From: Salinisphaera japonica YTM-1
GTDB lineage: Bacteria > Pseudomonadota > Gammaproteobacteria > Nevskiales > Salinisphaeraceae
Length of the DNA: 64,000 nucleotides
Assembly: GCF_003788585.1 (NCBI RefSeq)
Contig: NZ_AYKG01000004.1
Span: forward strand, 1 to 64,000
Reading direction: 5' to 3'
The translations under genes were made by a program, and so were the position numbers. The notes under the pieces were generated by a model that searched no databases, was not told the DNA's origin, and was given only the letters and a program-made list of their open reading frames with translations. This document shows, one piece after another, positions 1 to 9,702 of this stretch (positions within the stretch are counted from its first letter, which is position 1; each line of letters starts with the position of its first letter).

Positions 1-163
1 TTATCAGCCTCAGATCGCTCGGTGAGCCGCTTGGTTTCAGTCGGGCGAGATGGTATCTAGCCCTCGCGCGCGGCTGGCCCGCGGGCCGCATTTCGGATGG
101 CCGCAAAACCGCGGCCTGCTGCGAAAACCGGACACTCGGCGGCCCGGTTTGCGCAAACGGGAT

Positions 164-192
164 TTGGCAGGCCCTCCAGGCCTCGGTATAGT
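164..192 (+). promoter_or_regulatory. Sigma70-like promoter of the gcv operon
   Basis: A TTGGCA box at 164-169 and a TATAGT box at 187-192 are separated by exactly 17 bp, close to the sigma70 consensus. Transcription from here would start near 199, just before the glycine riboswitch at 217. Nothing in bases 1-163 can be supported as a gene: reading frames there have no family resemblance and lie in the leader region. Confidence 0.6.
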
Positions 193-216
193 CAAGTTGC
201 GATCGCAAATCGCGTA

Positions 217-388
217 GGAGAGAGCGGCACGACGATGTGTCGCCGCCGAAGGCGCAATTCCCGCCCGGAAACGCTCAGGCTCACGGACTACGCGCCGGCT
301 GCTTGCGGCCACGATCGACTCTGGAGAGCAACCGCCAAAACGCGGTTCACCGACGGGGCTAATCTCTCAGGTGCCAGGACAGAGGGGC
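217..388 (+). ncRNA. Tandem glycine riboswitch upstream of gcvT
   Basis: Two consecutive glycine aptamers are readable. The first begins GGAGAG at 217 and contains CCGAAGGCGCAA near 245-256 and CTCAGGC..GGAC at 274-287. The second begins CTCTGGAGAG near 319-328, with ACCGACGGGGCTAA near 349-362 and CTCTCAGGT..GGACAGAG at 364-384. These are the conserved core segments of the gcvT-type glycine riboswitch, and the tandem order matches the cooperative two-aptamer form. It ends about 65 nt before the gcvT start, so it is placed to control the operon by glycine. No intrinsic terminator is obvious in the linker, so control of translation initiation is possible, but that is inference. Confidence 0.92.
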
Positions 389-451
389 GGCGGACAACGA
401 ATCACGGCCGATAGCGCCGTTCATGCCGCCCACGCGCCCAGAGTCGATCGC

Positions 452-1570
452 ATGGCAAAGACAACGCCGCTCCACGCTGAACACGTCGCCCTTGACGCCA
501 AACTGGTGAACTTCGCCGGCTGGGACATGCCGATCAACTACGGCTCCCAGATCGCCGAGCACCGCGCGGTGCGTGAGGATGCCGGCATGTTCGATGTCTC
601 GCATATGCGCCCGGTGGATGTGTATGGCCCCGAAGCCCGGGCTTTTCTGCGACACGTGCTGGCCAACGACGTGGCCAAGATCGACGAGATCGGCCGGGCG
701 CTCTATACCTGCATGCTCAATACCCGTGGCGGGGTGATCGACGACCTGATCGTCTATCACCTGGGCGAAGAGTGGTACCGCATCGTCATCAATGCCGGCA
801 CCGCGGAAAAAGATATGGCCTGGCTGCACGGCATGGCCGAGCACCACGAGGTGAGCGTCGAGGAATTCCGCGACTCGGCCATCATCGCGGTCCAGGGGCC
901 GAAAGCCGCCGACAAGATCGCATCCGCCCTGGGGGAGCACGCCGAACGCGCGGCCGCTCTCAAGACGTTTCGTGGCTTTGCCGACGGCCAGTGGTCGATC
1001 GGGCGGACCGGCTACACCGGGGAGGACGGCTACGAGATCGTCATGGCCGCCGCGGATGCGGTGTCCACCTGGCAGGCGCTGCAACAGGCCGGTGTCACGC
1101 CGATCGGCCTGGGCGCGCGTGACACGCTGCGCCTGGAGGCCGGGCTGAATCTCTATGGCCAGGACATGGACGAGGACACCACGCCATTGGAATCCGGCCT
1201 GGGCTGGACCGTGGCGTTCGAGCCGGCCGAGCGTGATTTCGTGGGCCGCAACGCGCTGGAGCTGGCACGAGAGCTCGACGACGGCAAGAAGCTGGTCGGG
1301 CTGGTGCTGGGGGCTCGCGGCGTCATGCGCCACGGCGCGGCCGTACGCCCGGCCGGTGATGAACACACGAGCGCCGAGGCGGCAGCCGGTGTCATCACAA
1401 GCGGCAGTTTCGGCCCGACCGTTCAGTGCTCGATCGCGCTGGCGCGTGTGCCCGTCGCCTGGACAGGCGAGGTCGAGGTGTCACTGCGCGGGGCGTGGAA
1501 GCCGGCTCGTATCGTGGCTTACCCGTTCGTGCGCAAGGGCCGCTCACGCATCCCGTCGAACACCGATTGA
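452..1570 (+). CDS. gcvT: Glycine cleavage system T protein (aminomethyltransferase)
   Basis: A 372-residue GcvT that transfers the methylene carbon from the aminomethyl-lipoyl arm of H protein to tetrahydrofolate and releases ammonia. The start at 452 (MAKTTPLHAEHVAL) is chosen because the family begins here and the open frame upstream runs through riboswitch sequence. The N-terminal folate-binding region (HRAVREDAGMFDVSHM), the GRTGYTGEDGYEI segment and the C-terminal barrel (VTSGSFGP-like ITSGSFGPTVQCSIAL) are all present and length is normal. It is the first gene of gcvT-gcvH-gcvPA-tpx-gcvPB, directly below the tandem glycine riboswitch. Confidence 0.97.
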   Translation: MAKTTPLHAEHVALDAKLVNFAGWDMPINYGSQIAEHRAVREDAGMFDVSHMRPVDVYGPEARAFLRHVLANDVAKIDEIGRALYTCMLNTRGGVIDDLIVYHLGEEWYRIVINAGTAEKDMAWLHGMAEHHEVSVEEFRDSAIIAVQGPKAADKIASALGEHAERAAALKTFRGFADGQWSIGRTGYTGEDGYEIVMAAADAVSTWQALQQAGVTPIGLGARDTLRLEAGLNLYGQDMDEDTTPLESGLGWTVAFEPAERDFVGRNALELARELDDGKKLVGLVLGARGVMRHGAAVRPAGDEHTSAEAAAGVITSGSFGPTVQCSIALARVPVAWTGEVEVSLRGAWKPARIVAYPFVRKGRSRIPSNTD

Positions 1571-1649
1571 TCAAACCCGCACGGCCGAGTGCATCGAATC
1601 GGCTGCCATTTTCGAATCACTACCCAAGCCCCGACAAGGAAGTACGGCC

Positions 1650-2045
1650 ATGAGCGAAATCCCCAAGGATCTGTCCTACGCCAAGACCCACGAATGGATC
1701 GCCAACGACGGCGACGGCACGGTCACCATCGGCATCACCGAATATGCCCAGGGCTCGCTGGGTGATCTGGTGTTTGTCGAGCTGCCCGAAGCCGGTACCA
1801 AGGTATCGGCCGGGGACGCCGTGGCCGTGGTGGAATCGGTCAAGGCCGCATCGGATATCTATGCCCCGGTCAACGGCGAGATCGTCGAAATCAACGAAGA
1901 CCTGGACGAGTCGCCCGAGCGCGTCAACGAAGATCCCTTCGGCCAGGGCTGGCTGTTCAAGATGGCCGTCAACAACGCCGACGATCTGGACGGGCTGCTC
2001 GATGCCGCAGCCTACGGCGAGATCGTCGACGCCGAAGAAAGCTAA
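1650..2045 (+). CDS. gcvH: Glycine cleavage system H protein (lipoyl carrier)
   Basis: A 131-residue H protein that shuttles the aminomethyl group between the P, T and L proteins. The lipoylation site is Lys65 in ESVKAASDIYAPVNGE, within the usual lipoyl hammerhead fold. The start at 1650 has an AAGGAAG ribosome binding site at 1637-1643. A 79-nt gap separates it from gcvT and 69 nt from gcvPA, with no terminator seen, so it should be cotranscribed and glycine-regulated. Confidence 0.97.
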   Translation: MSEIPKDLSYAKTHEWIANDGDGTVTIGITEYAQGSLGDLVFVELPEAGTKVSAGDAVAVVESVKAASDIYAPVNGEIVEINEDLDESPERVNEDPFGQGWLFKMAVNNADDLDGLLDAAAYGEIVDAEES

Positions 2046-2114
2046 CCCGTCTCAACGATTGCCTCTGGCGCGCCGAGAATCCGGTGCGCGCGGCTTTGCC
2101 AACGCGACTGATTT

Positions 2115-3494
2115 ATGCCTTTCATCCCGCATACCGACCACGATATCCAGCAGATGCTGGCTGCCACCGGCGCCGACTCGATCGATGCGCTGTTCTCCGA
2201 GATCGATCCGTCGCTGCGCGATGTCGATATCTCGGCCGTGCCCGAGCGGGCCAGCGAACAGGCCGTCACGCGCTTGATGCACGACCGGGCCAGCCAGGAC
2301 GCCCCCGGGCTGTGTTTCATCGGCGCCGGGGCCTACGAGCATCATATTCCGGCAGCGGTCTGGGAGATCACCACGCGCGGCGAGTTCTATAGCGCCTATA
2401 CGCCGTACCAGCCCGAGGCCAGCCAGGGCACGCTGCAGGTGGTCTATGAATACCAGTCGATGATGGCCGGGCTGACCGGCATGGACGTGGCCAACGCCTC
2501 GCTCTACGACGGCGCTTCCGCCCTGGCCGAGGCGGTGTTGATGGCCGTGCGGGCCAATCGCAAGTCGAAATCCGCGCGCATCCTCATGCCGGCCAGCGTG
2601 CACCCGTTCTATCGCGAAGTGGCCTACAACATTTGCAAGAACCAGCAGATCACGTTCGAGGCCATCGGCTACGACGAGACGACCGGTCTGATCGATCGCG
2701 AGGCGCTGTCGGCCTGGGCCGATGAAGACATCACCGCGCTGGTCATCCCACAGCCCAATTTCTTTGGCGCCATCGAGGATGTCGACGCCTTGACCGATTG
2801 GGCGCAGAATAACGGCGCGCTGGCCATCGGCGTGGTCAATCCGTTGTCGCTGGCGCTGCTGAAGGCGCCGGGCCAATGGGGCCACGGCGAGGGCGCGGAT
2901 ATCGTGGTCGGCGAAGGCCAGCCGCTGGGCGCGCCCATGGCCGGGGGCGGGCCGTATTTCGGCATTCTGTGTTGTCGCAAGAAGCATGTGCGCCAGATGC
3001 CGGGCCGTGTGGTCGGCAAGACCACCGACATGGAAGGCCGCGAAGGCTATGTGCTGACGCTGCAACCGCGCGAGCAGCATATCCGCCGCTCCAAGGCTAC
3101 CTCCAATATCTGTACCAACCAGGGCCTGCTGGTCACCGCGGCCACGATCCACATGAGCCTGATGGGCAATACCGGGCTGCATAACGTGGCCGCCACCTGT
3201 GCGGCCACCACGCGTGATCTGGTGGCCCGGCTGACGGCGATTGCCGGGGTCGAGAAAGTCTTCGACTCGGCCTATTTTCACGAGTGTGCGCTGCGCCTGC
3301 CGGTGGCAGCAGAGAACGTGCTGGCCCAGCTTGCCGAGCGCGATATCTTCGGCGGACTCGATCTGTCGCGGTTCTATGCCGGTACCGAGAACGTCATTCT
3401 CGTCTGTGCCACGGAAACCAAAACGGACGGCGATCTAGCGGCCTTCGCCGAGGCCTTGGCGGACGTGCTGGCCGACGAGACGGAGGCCGCCTGA
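2115..3494 (+). CDS. gcvPA: Glycine dehydrogenase (decarboxylating) subunit 1
   Basis: A 459-residue N-terminal half of the P protein, of the two-subunit type in which PA and PB form an alpha2beta2 PLP enzyme that decarboxylates glycine and loads H protein. Conserved segments include [15 protein letters not shown], the [16 protein letters not shown] region and the [11 protein letters not shown] stretch near residue 330. The PLP lysine is on the partner GcvPB, as expected. Its stop overlaps the tpx start (TGATG at 3492-3496), so tpx is translationally coupled to it. Confidence 0.96.
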   Translation: MPFIPHTDHDIQQMLAATGADSIDALFSEIDPSLRDVDISAVPERASEQAVTRLMHDRASQDAPGLCFIGAGAYEHHIPAAVWEITTRGEFYSAYTPYQPEASQGTLQVVYEYQSMMAGLTGMDVANASLYDGASALAEAVLMAVRANRKSKSARILMPASVHPFYREVAYNICKNQQITFEAIGYDETTGLIDREALSAWADEDITALVIPQPNFFGAIEDVDALTDWAQNNGALAIGVVNPLSLALLKAPGQWGHGEGADIVVGEGQPLGAPMAGGGPYFGILCCRKKHVRQMPGRVVGKTTDMEGREGYVLTLQPREQHIRRSKATSNICTNQGLLVTAATIHMSLMGNTGLHNVAATCAATTRDLVARLTAIAGVEKVFDSAYFHECALRLPVAAENVLAQLAERDIFGGLDLSRFYAGTENVILVCATETKTDGDLAAFAEALADVLADETEAA

Positions 3495-4003
3495 TGCGTG
3501 TGACGATCACCCGCCGCGGCGAGACGATGCAGATCAATGACGGTTTCCCGGCCGTCGGCGATACCTTGGCGCCCATGCGTCTGACCGGCTCGGATCTGGG
3601 CGACGTGGGCCTGGCGGATTTCGCCGGCCGCAGGAAGATCTTCAATATCTTTCCCAGCCTGGATACCAAGACCTGTGCGCTATCGGTCAAGCAGTTCAAC
3701 GCCCGCGTCGAAGCGCTTGCCGATACCGTGCTGCTCCAGGTCTCGGCCGATCTGCCGTTTGCCCACAGCCGTTTCTGTGCTGCCGAAGGGCTGGAAAACG
3801 GCGTCACGCTGTCGATGATGCGTGACAAAGCGTTCGCCGCGGACTACGGCGTACTGATCGAGGACGGCTCGATGGCGGGCCTGTGTGCCCGGGCCGTGAT
3901 CGTGGCCGACGGCGACGATCGCGTAGTGCACGCCGAGCTTGTCAGTGAAATCGCCCAGGAACCGGACTACGAGGCCGCTATGGCCGCGCTATCGCGCGAC
4001 TAG
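3494..4003 (+). CDS. tpx: Thiol peroxidase, Tpx family, inside the gcv operon
   Basis: A 169-residue atypical 2-Cys peroxiredoxin that reduces peroxides using thioredoxin. The peroxidatic Cys61 lies in FPSLDTKTCALSV and the resolving Cys95 in HSRFCAAEGL, the Tpx spacing. The start is set by the TGATG overlap with gcvPA; a longer frame upstream is only gcvPA in another phase. It sits between the two P-protein subunits, an unusual site. Proximity could protect the lipoyl/PLP glycine decarboxylase or the dihydrolipoyl pool from peroxide, but this is inference. Confidence 0.93.
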   Translation: MRVTITRRGETMQINDGFPAVGDTLAPMRLTGSDLGDVGLADFAGRRKIFNIFPSLDTKTCALSVKQFNARVEALADTVLLQVSADLPFAHSRFCAAEGLENGVTLSMMRDKAFAADYGVLIEDGSMAGLCARAVIVADGDDRVVHAELVSEIAQEPDYEAAMAALSRD

Positions 4004-4057
4004 CTTCGCCGCGCGTCTGATTTCCCAGTCGCCGAGCCGCTCGGCGCCAAGACAACG

Positions 4058-5560
4058 ATGACGACCATGACCGAACAACTGATCTTCGAACACAGCCGTC
4101 CCGGCCGCCAGGCTGCCGCCCAGGCGCCGGCCAGTGCCCCGACCATCGATGACCTGCCGGCCACCGCCATGCGCCGTACCGCGCTCGGCCTGCCGGAGGT
4201 CTCCGAGCTGGATGTCGTGCGTCACTACACGCGGCTGTCGCAGCAGAATTTTTCCATCGATACGCACTTCTATCCGTTGGGCTCGTGCACGATGAAACAC
4301 AACCCGCGGGCCTGTAACACGCTGGCCTCGTTGCCGGGGTTTCTGGGCCGTCATCCGCTGGCCCCGGCCCGCCACGGCCAGGGCATGATGGCTTGCTTCT
4401 ACGAGCTGCAGGAGATGCTCAAGACCGTGACCGGCATGGCCGGTGTCTCGCTCACGCCGATGGCCGGCGCCCAGGGCGAGTTCACGGGTGTGGCCATGAT
4501 CAAGGCCTATCACGAGGCCCGCGGCGATTACGAGCGCGACGAGATTCTCGTGCCCGAGGCGGCCCACGGCACCAACCCGGCCACGGCGGTCATGTGTGGT
4601 TGCAAGGTGGTCGAGATCCCGGCTGACGGTGACGGCGACGTCGATGTGGCCGCACTGCGGGAAAAGGTCGGGCCGAAGACCGCGGGTATCATGCTCACCA
4701 ACCCGTCCACGCTGGGCGTGTTCGAGCAGGACATCCTGGAAATCTCGAAGATGATCCACGAAGCCGGCGGGCTGCTCTATTACGACGGCGCCAATCTGAA
4801 CGCCATTCTGGGCAAGGCACGTCCGGGCGATATGGGCTTCGACGTCATCCATATGAACCTGCACAAGACCTTTTCCACGCCGCACGGCGGCGGCGGGCCG
4901 GGCTCCGGAGCCGTGGGGGTGGGCAAGCGTCTGTTGGATTTCATGCCGATCCCGGTGGTCGGGCGTGACGGCGAGGGCGAAGGTACGACTTATCGCTGGC
5001 TCGACGAGCGCGACGTGCCCCATACCATCGGCCGGCTGTCGGCGTTCATGGGCAATGCCGGCGTGCTGCTGCGCGCCTATATCTATGCGCGTCTGCTGGG
5101 GCGCGAGGGCATGACCCGGGTCGCCGAGTTCGCGACGTTGAACTCCAATTACCTGATGACCCGGCTCAAGGCTGCCGGCTTCGATGTCGCCTATCCCGAG
5201 CGCAAGGCCAGCCACGAGTTCATCGTCACGCTCAAGCGCCAGAAACAGGAGCTTGGTGTCGGCGCGGGTGATTTCGCCAAGCGCCTGCTGGATTACGGCT
5301 ATCACGCGCCCACGGTCTATTTCCCGCTGCTGGTGCCCGAATGTCTGCTCATCGAGCCGACCGAGACCGAGTCGCGCGAGACGATCGACGGCTTCGTGGA
5401 CGCCATGATCGCGATCTGGGATGAGGCCAGGGTGGATGCGACAACACTCACCGAGGCCCCGTTCAACCTGCCGGTCCGCCGGCTCGACGAGGTGGCGGCA
5501 GCCAAGAATCTGGATCTGAAATTCGAGGCCGAAACGGGTGACGCACGCAGCGTGGCCTGA
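4058..5560 (+). CDS. gcvPB: Glycine dehydrogenase (decarboxylating) subunit 2
   Basis: A 500-residue C-terminal half of the P protein. The PLP-binding lysine is in [20 protein letters not shown], followed by the glycine-rich loop typical of GcvP. Other family segments are [13 protein letters not shown] near the start and [14 protein letters not shown] start at 4058 or at 4067 ([13 protein letters not shown]) is possible. It completes the gcv operon; the L protein is not in the window and is normally shared with other lipoyl complexes. Confidence 0.96.
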   Translation: MTTMTEQLIFEHSRPGRQAAAQAPASAPTIDDLPATAMRRTALGLPEVSELDVVRHYTRLSQQNFSIDTHFYPLGSCTMKHNPRACNTLASLPGFLGRHPLAPARHGQGMMACFYELQEMLKTVTGMAGVSLTPMAGAQGEFTGVAMIKAYHEARGDYERDEILVPEAAHGTNPATAVMCGCKVVEIPADGDGDVDVAALREKVGPKTAGIMLTNPSTLGVFEQDILEISKMIHEAGGLLYYDGANLNAILGKARPGDMGFDVIHMNLHKTFSTPHGGGGPGSGAVGVGKRLLDFMPIPVVGRDGEGEGTTYRWLDERDVPHTIGRLSAFMGNAGVLLRAYIYARLLGREGMTRVAEFATLNSNYLMTRLKAAGFDVAYPERKASHEFIVTLKRQKQELGVGAGDFAKRLLDYGYHAPTVYFPLLVPECLLIEPTETESRETIDGFVDAMIAIWDEARVDATTLTEAPFNLPVRRLDEVAAAKNLDLKFEAETGDARSVA

Positions 5561-5579
5561 TCGCGGCGTCGCCATGCTT

Positions 5580-5608
5580 TTGTCGCGGGCTACTTGCAGC
5601 GATAATAC
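5580..5608 (+). promoter_or_regulatory. Possible promoter of the nucleoside operon
   Basis: TTGTCG at 5580-5585 and TAATAC at 5603-5608 are spaced by 17 bp in the 172-bp gap between gcvPB and deoC. The -35 box is only moderately close to consensus. No repressor operator was recognised. Confidence 0.35.
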
Positions 5609-5732
5609 AGGCGCTCGGTTTGGGGAACGGCCGGGCGTCATTCGTATAACGAGATCGGACGTGTCGTGACGCCACAACGAGTTGGCGTGCCCGGCATGCG
5701 GCTCGTTCAATGCACGATCGAGCCGATTTGTC

Positions 5733-6389
5733 ATGAGCCACGCCCTGTATGACCTCGCCGCGCGTATCGACCATACGCTGCTCAAGCCCCAAGCCAGCCG
5801 CGATCAGATCGCGGGGTATTGCGACCAGGCGCTGGCCCATGGCTTTGCGGCTGTCTGCGTCAATCCACGTCATGTACGGGCGGTGGCCGATCGTCTGACG
5901 GGTAGCCACGTGGCGACCTGCGCCGTGGTTGGTTTTCCGCTGGGCGCTCACACCACCGAAATCAAGGCTGGCGAAGCCCGGCGGGCTGTGGCTGACGGTG
6001 CCCGCGAGATCGATATGGTGATCGCCATCGGCGCGCTGCTCGAAGGCGATGAGGCCTATGTGGCCGACGATATCGCCCGTGTACGCCAAGCCTGTGGCTC
6101 GGCCTCCTTGAAAGTCATCCTGGAAACCGGCCTGCTGGACGATGCGGCCAAACGGCGCGGCTGTGAAATCGCCCGCGCGGCCGGTGCACATTACGTAAAG
6201 ACCTCGACCGGATTCGCCGACGGAGGGGCCACGGTGGCCGATATCGCGCTCATGCACGCCACCGTGGGCGGGGCGATGGGCATCAAGGCGTCAGGCGGGG
6301 TGCGCACCCGCGAGGCCGCCCTGGCTCTGGTCGAGGCCGGCGCCACGCGTATCGGCACCAGCAACGGCGTGGCCTTGCTGGGCGACTAA
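5733..6389 (+). CDS. deoC: Deoxyribose-phosphate aldolase
   Basis: A 218-residue class I aldolase that cleaves 2-deoxyribose 5-phosphate into glyceraldehyde 3-phosphate and acetaldehyde. The Schiff-base lysine is Lys156 in HYVKTSTGF and the second active-site lysine is Lys185 in GIKASGGVR; the N-terminal IDHTLLKP motif is present. The start at 5733 gives the normal length and removes an unrelated 17-residue extension. It opens a tight operon for nucleoside uptake and breakdown and provides its last catabolic step. Confidence 0.96.
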   Translation: MSHALYDLAARIDHTLLKPQASRDQIAGYCDQALAHGFAAVCVNPRHVRAVADRLTGSHVATCAVVGFPLGAHTTEIKAGEARRAVADGAREIDMVIAIGALLEGDEAYVADDIARVRQACGSASLKVILETGLLDDAAKRRGCEIARAAGAHYVKTSTGFADGGATVADIALMHATVGGAMGIKASGGVRTREAALALVEAGATRIGTSNGVALLGD

Positions 6390-6404
6390 CAACAAGAGAG
6401 TGCC

Positions 6405-7355
6405 GTGACAGCCAAACACGTGATCATCGACTGTGATCCGGGCCAAGACGATTTCATCAATCTCATGCTGGTCGCGGCCGCGCCCGAGGTCTTTGAGGTG
6501 GCCGCAATCACCACGGTGGCCGGCAATGTGCCGCTGGCCTTGACGACCCATAATGCCCGGCTGGCCTGTGATTGGGCTGGCTGGCGCCAGGTGCCTGTCT
6601 ACGCCGGCTGCCCGGCGCCGCTCATGCGCGGCCTGGCCACGGCCGAGCACGTACACGGGGCCACCGGCGTCGACGGCCTGCCGCCGGCCACGCCCGGCAC
6701 GCCACTGATCGACACCCACGCCGTGCCCGCGATGATCGATGCGCTGCGGGCCGCCGAGGCGCCGATGACGCTCATCGCCACTGGCCCGCTGACCAATATT
6801 GCAACGGCGCTGATCATGGCGCCGGACATCGTCGATGGCATCGAGCAGATCGTGTTGATGGGCGGGGCGCGCAGCGCGGGCGGCAACATCACCCCCTCGG
6901 CGGAATTCAATATGGCGGTGGATCCGCACGCCGCGGCTCGTGTGGCCGCGGCCGGCATACCGCTGGTGATTTTTGGCCTGGATGTAACCCATCAACTGCG
7001 TATGACCGGGCCGCGACGGGCAAGGCTACGCGCGATCGGCACGCCTGTTGCAACGGTGATTGCCGACATGCTCGACAGCACGGCCAATCGAATGACGTTT
7101 GCCGCCGATGATGGCCCGCCGTTGCACGACCCGTGTACCGCACTTTTTCTCATCGCCCCCTCGCTTTTCGATCTCGTGGATTGCCATCTGGCCGTTGAGA
7201 CCGACAGCCCCGTGACCTACGGCCACACGGCCGTGGATATTGCCGGTGCCACCGGCCGGCCGGTCAACGCGCGCTGGGCCACGGCCATCGACGACGAGGC
7301 CGCGTTTGCCTGTATCGAGCAGCGCCTGGCCGGCCTGGCGGCCGGGGCCAACTGA
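6405..7355 (+). CDS. Inosine/uridine-preferring nucleoside hydrolase
   Basis: A 316-residue IUNH-family ribohydrolase that splits ribonucleosides to base plus ribose. The calcium-binding N-terminal motif reads DCDPGQDD (Asp9, Asp11, Asp15, Asp16) in place of the usual DTDPGIDD. MGGARSAGGNITPSAEFN and a C-terminal HDPCTALF segment complete the active site. The start is GTG at 6405, 15 nt after deoC. Base preference (RihA, RihB or RihC type) cannot be decided from sequence by eye. Confidence 0.9.
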   Translation: MTAKHVIIDCDPGQDDFINLMLVAAAPEVFEVAAITTVAGNVPLALTTHNARLACDWAGWRQVPVYAGCPAPLMRGLATAEHVHGATGVDGLPPATPGTPLIDTHAVPAMIDALRAAEAPMTLIATGPLTNIATALIMAPDIVDGIEQIVLMGGARSAGGNITPSAEFNMAVDPHAAARVAAAGIPLVIFGLDVTHQLRMTGPRRARLRAIGTPVATVIADMLDSTANRMTFAADDGPPLHDPCTALFLIAPSLFDLVDCHLAVETDSPVTYGHTAVDIAGATGRPVNARWATAIDDEAAFACIEQRLAGLAAGAN

Positions 7356-8308
7356 TGCCGCCCGGACACGCCCGTGGCGCCTTGATCTGGCTATGCGTCG
7401 TACTTGGCCTGGTCATGGCTGGCGCTGCCCGGGCCGAGGCCGGCGAGGGCGCTGAACAGCTTGAAGTGCCTGTGGGGGCAGATGCCGATGAAGCCGAGCA
7501 GGGCGATTCAGATAGCCCGTATCTGTCGGACTGGTTTCATCAGCAGGTTCAGTTCATCGGCTCGACGGATATTCGTTTTGGCCCGCGCCCGGTCGATGAT
7601 ATCTATCTCGAATACGAGTTCTTCGGTACGAAGGGCCCGTTCGATATCTACGGCTATATCGACTTCAACAAGATTTTCGGCGTTGGCAGTGATTTCAATA
7701 ACGGCGTCTGGGACGCCGACGGCTCGCCGTTTTTCACCGAGCTACAGCCGCGTATGTCGCTCGACCGGCTGTTCGGCCGCGATTTCGGGTTTGGCCCGAT
7801 CAAGGAATGGTTCGTGGCCACGGACTATATCCTGGATGTCGGTCATAACCGCAGCTCGCGCCAGAACACGTTCTATGTCGGCCCCGGGGCGGCTATTGAC
7901 ACCCATTCGCCGGTCAATCTGGAAGTCAATTTCTTCTTCCGGCGTCAGTTTGCTTATTACGATGCGCCGACCGTGGATACCTGGGACGGCTATCGTTTTC
8001 AGGCCAATTACTCGGTGCCGCTGGGCCGTGCGCCGCTGGATGGCAATCTGCTTTATGTCGGCTTTTTGAACTATGACTTTGGCTCGGAGCTGGGTGATCG
8101 AGCGGGTGCGTTTCGCACCAACGAGGCCCTGGTCGAAACCAACGTATTGATCCTGTCCTACACCCATCTGCGCTATTTCCTTGCCGCGCGTTATTTCAAG
8201 AACGGCGGGCAATGGCAGGACGGGGCGATCCTGGATTTCGGCAACGGCCCGCAGCGCCTGGATGAAAACGGCTGGGGCTATTACCTGGCTATCGGCTGGC
8301 AGTTCTGA
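7355..8308 (+). CDS. tsx: Tsx-like nucleoside-specific outer membrane channel
   Basis: A 317-residue outer membrane beta-barrel with an N-terminal signal peptide (hydrophobic ALIWLCVVLGLVMAGAARAEA). The mature part is rich in alternating aromatic strands, includes GYIDFNKIFG and WFVATDYILDVGHN, and ends in a C-terminal Phe after WQ (AIGWQF), the usual barrel end. It fits the Tsx/OmpK family that lets nucleosides cross the outer membrane. It overlaps the hydrolase stop by one base (TGATG), and its place among nucleoside genes supports the function. Confidence 0.82.
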   Translation: MPPGHARGALIWLCVVLGLVMAGAARAEAGEGAEQLEVPVGADADEAEQGDSDSPYLSDWFHQQVQFIGSTDIRFGPRPVDDIYLEYEFFGTKGPFDIYGYIDFNKIFGVGSDFNNGVWDADGSPFFTELQPRMSLDRLFGRDFGFGPIKEWFVATDYILDVGHNRSSRQNTFYVGPGAAIDTHSPVNLEVNFFFRRQFAYYDAPTVDTWDGYRFQANYSVPLGRAPLDGNLLYVGFLNYDFGSELGDRAGAFRTNEALVETNVLILSYTHLRYFLAARYFKNGGQWQDGAILDFGNGPQRLDENGWGYYLAIGWQF

Positions 8309-8322
8309 ACCATCAAGGATTT

Positions 8323-9702
8323 ATGAATAACCCCCAGAACGCGACCCCGCACGCCGAGCGTGCTTCGGAAAACGTCGAGACGATCGGCATCGCCCCGGTG
8401 CCCGAGGCACGGCGTGATATGTCGGCGCTATCGCTGTTCTCGATCTGGGGGCTGGCCTCGGCCTCAGCCACCACGCCGGTGATCGGGTTGCTGCTCTACG
8501 ACGTGGGGCTGACCAATTTCTTCATCGCGGTAATCATCGCCGGGCTGATCGGCATCATTCCGGCAGGACTGTTCTCCGAGCAGGGCCGGGAAGTACCGCT
8601 GATCTCACTGGTCACCGCACGGGCGACCTTCGGGCCCGGGGCCAGTTTCTTCCTGTCGATTCTCTATACCATCGTGGGGGCGGGTTGGTTCGGGCTGAAC
8701 ACCGATGTGGGCGGCCAGATCCTGTCCACGCTGTATCCCGGCTACGGCATGCTCTGGTACTGGCTGTTGGGTATCGGCCAGACCGCGCTCGTGTTCCTGG
8801 GCATGAAGTGGCTGGAACGGTTTTATAACTGGACCGCGCTGATCTTCATCGCCAGCTACGGCGTGTTGATCTATTACATGGTCACCCGGTTCCCGCTGGT
8901 ATTGCCTTTCGAGGCCACCGGCTCGGTGCACTGGGGCGCTATTATCCAGACGATCCTGAGTTTCTCGCTTTTAGCGTGGGCCTACGAGTTCTCGACCGTC
9001 TCGCGCTTTTGCCCGCCCAAGACTGCCGACGAGCCCCCGGCCCGGCGCGCAGCTTATTTCAGTGCGGCCACCGTGGGTGTGCTCTTGCCCGTATTGTTGA
9101 TGGGCGTGCTGGGGCTGATCGGCAAGGCCTCGACCGGCGAGTGGAACATCGCGCTGATCGCCAAGGACCTGCCCGTCGGCGGGGCGATCGCGGCACTCGG
9201 CGTGATTCTGGCGATCGCCCATACCAACGCCATGAATCTCTACCCGGCGGTGACCAAGCTGTTGGCGGCCAGCGAAACCGTACGCACGCCGCATCGCCTG
9301 GATCAGCCGATCGCCTCGCTCGTGCTCGGCCTGATCGCCACCCTCATGGCGGTCGGCGGCATTCTGGAGCACGTGGAGCCGTTTCTCTCGGTGTTGGGCG
9401 TGTTCCTGTTTCCTTTCACGTTCTTGATGATGTTCGACTGGGTGCTGATTCAAAAACGCGCCACGCCGGTCTCGGCGTTCTTCGAGAAGAAACAGCGGCT
9501 TGCCGAACAGTTTCGCCCGAGTGCCTGTATCGCGTTCGTGATCGGTGTGGCGTTGTCGCTGCTGGGCTATTTCAAGGTCTTGCCGGGCGTGTGGATCGAA
9601 ACGCTGCCCTGGACGGTGATCGCCTCGGTCATCGCCTGTGGGGTCTATGCCGTGCTGCGACTCGTGATCAACGACCCGCCGATCCAGAGCGAGACGCCCT
9701 GA
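8323..9702 (+). CDS. NCS1-family nucleobase/nucleoside permease (CodB-like)
   Basis: A 459-residue polytopic membrane protein with about twelve hydrophobic segments and the NCS1 signature region near the start (LFSIWGLASASATTPVIGLL) followed by an ARATFGPGASFF segment in TM3. NCS1 proteins are cation symporters for cytosine, purines, allantoin and related compounds. Here it lies between a nucleoside porin and cytidine deaminase, so the substrate is probably a nucleoside or base. It starts 15 nt after the porin gene. Confidence 0.85.
   Translation: MNNPQNATPHAERASENVETIGIAPVPEARRDMSALSLFSIWGLASASATTPVIGLLLYDVGLTNFFIAVIIAGLIGIIPAGLFSEQGREVPLISLVTARATFGPGASFFLSILYTIVGAGWFGLNTDVGGQILSTLYPGYGMLWYWLLGIGQTALVFLGMKWLERFYNWTALIFIASYGVLIYYMVTRFPLVLPFEATGSVHWGAIIQTILSFSLLAWAYEFSTVSRFCPPKTADEPPARRAAYFSAATVGVLLPVLLMGVLGLIGKASTGEWNIALIAKDLPVGGAIAALGVILAIAHTNAMNLYPAVTKLLAASETVRTPHRLDQPIASLVLGLIATLMAVGGILEHVEPFLSVLGVFLFPFTFLMMFDWVLIQKRATPVSAFFEKKQRLAEQFRPSACIAFVIGVALSLLGYFKVLPGVWIETLPWTVIASVIACGVYAVLRLVINDPPIQSETP

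Noticed and set aside
1-163. Open frames on both strands at the start of the window
   Set aside because: Their translations are Arg-rich composition artefacts with no family features, and the region lies upstream of the promoter and riboswitch. No gene could be supported.
2115-5560. gcvP interrupted by tpx as a broken single gene
   Set aside because: GcvPA and GcvPB are the standard two-subunit form, each with its own start, stop and normal length, so this is not a disrupted gene.
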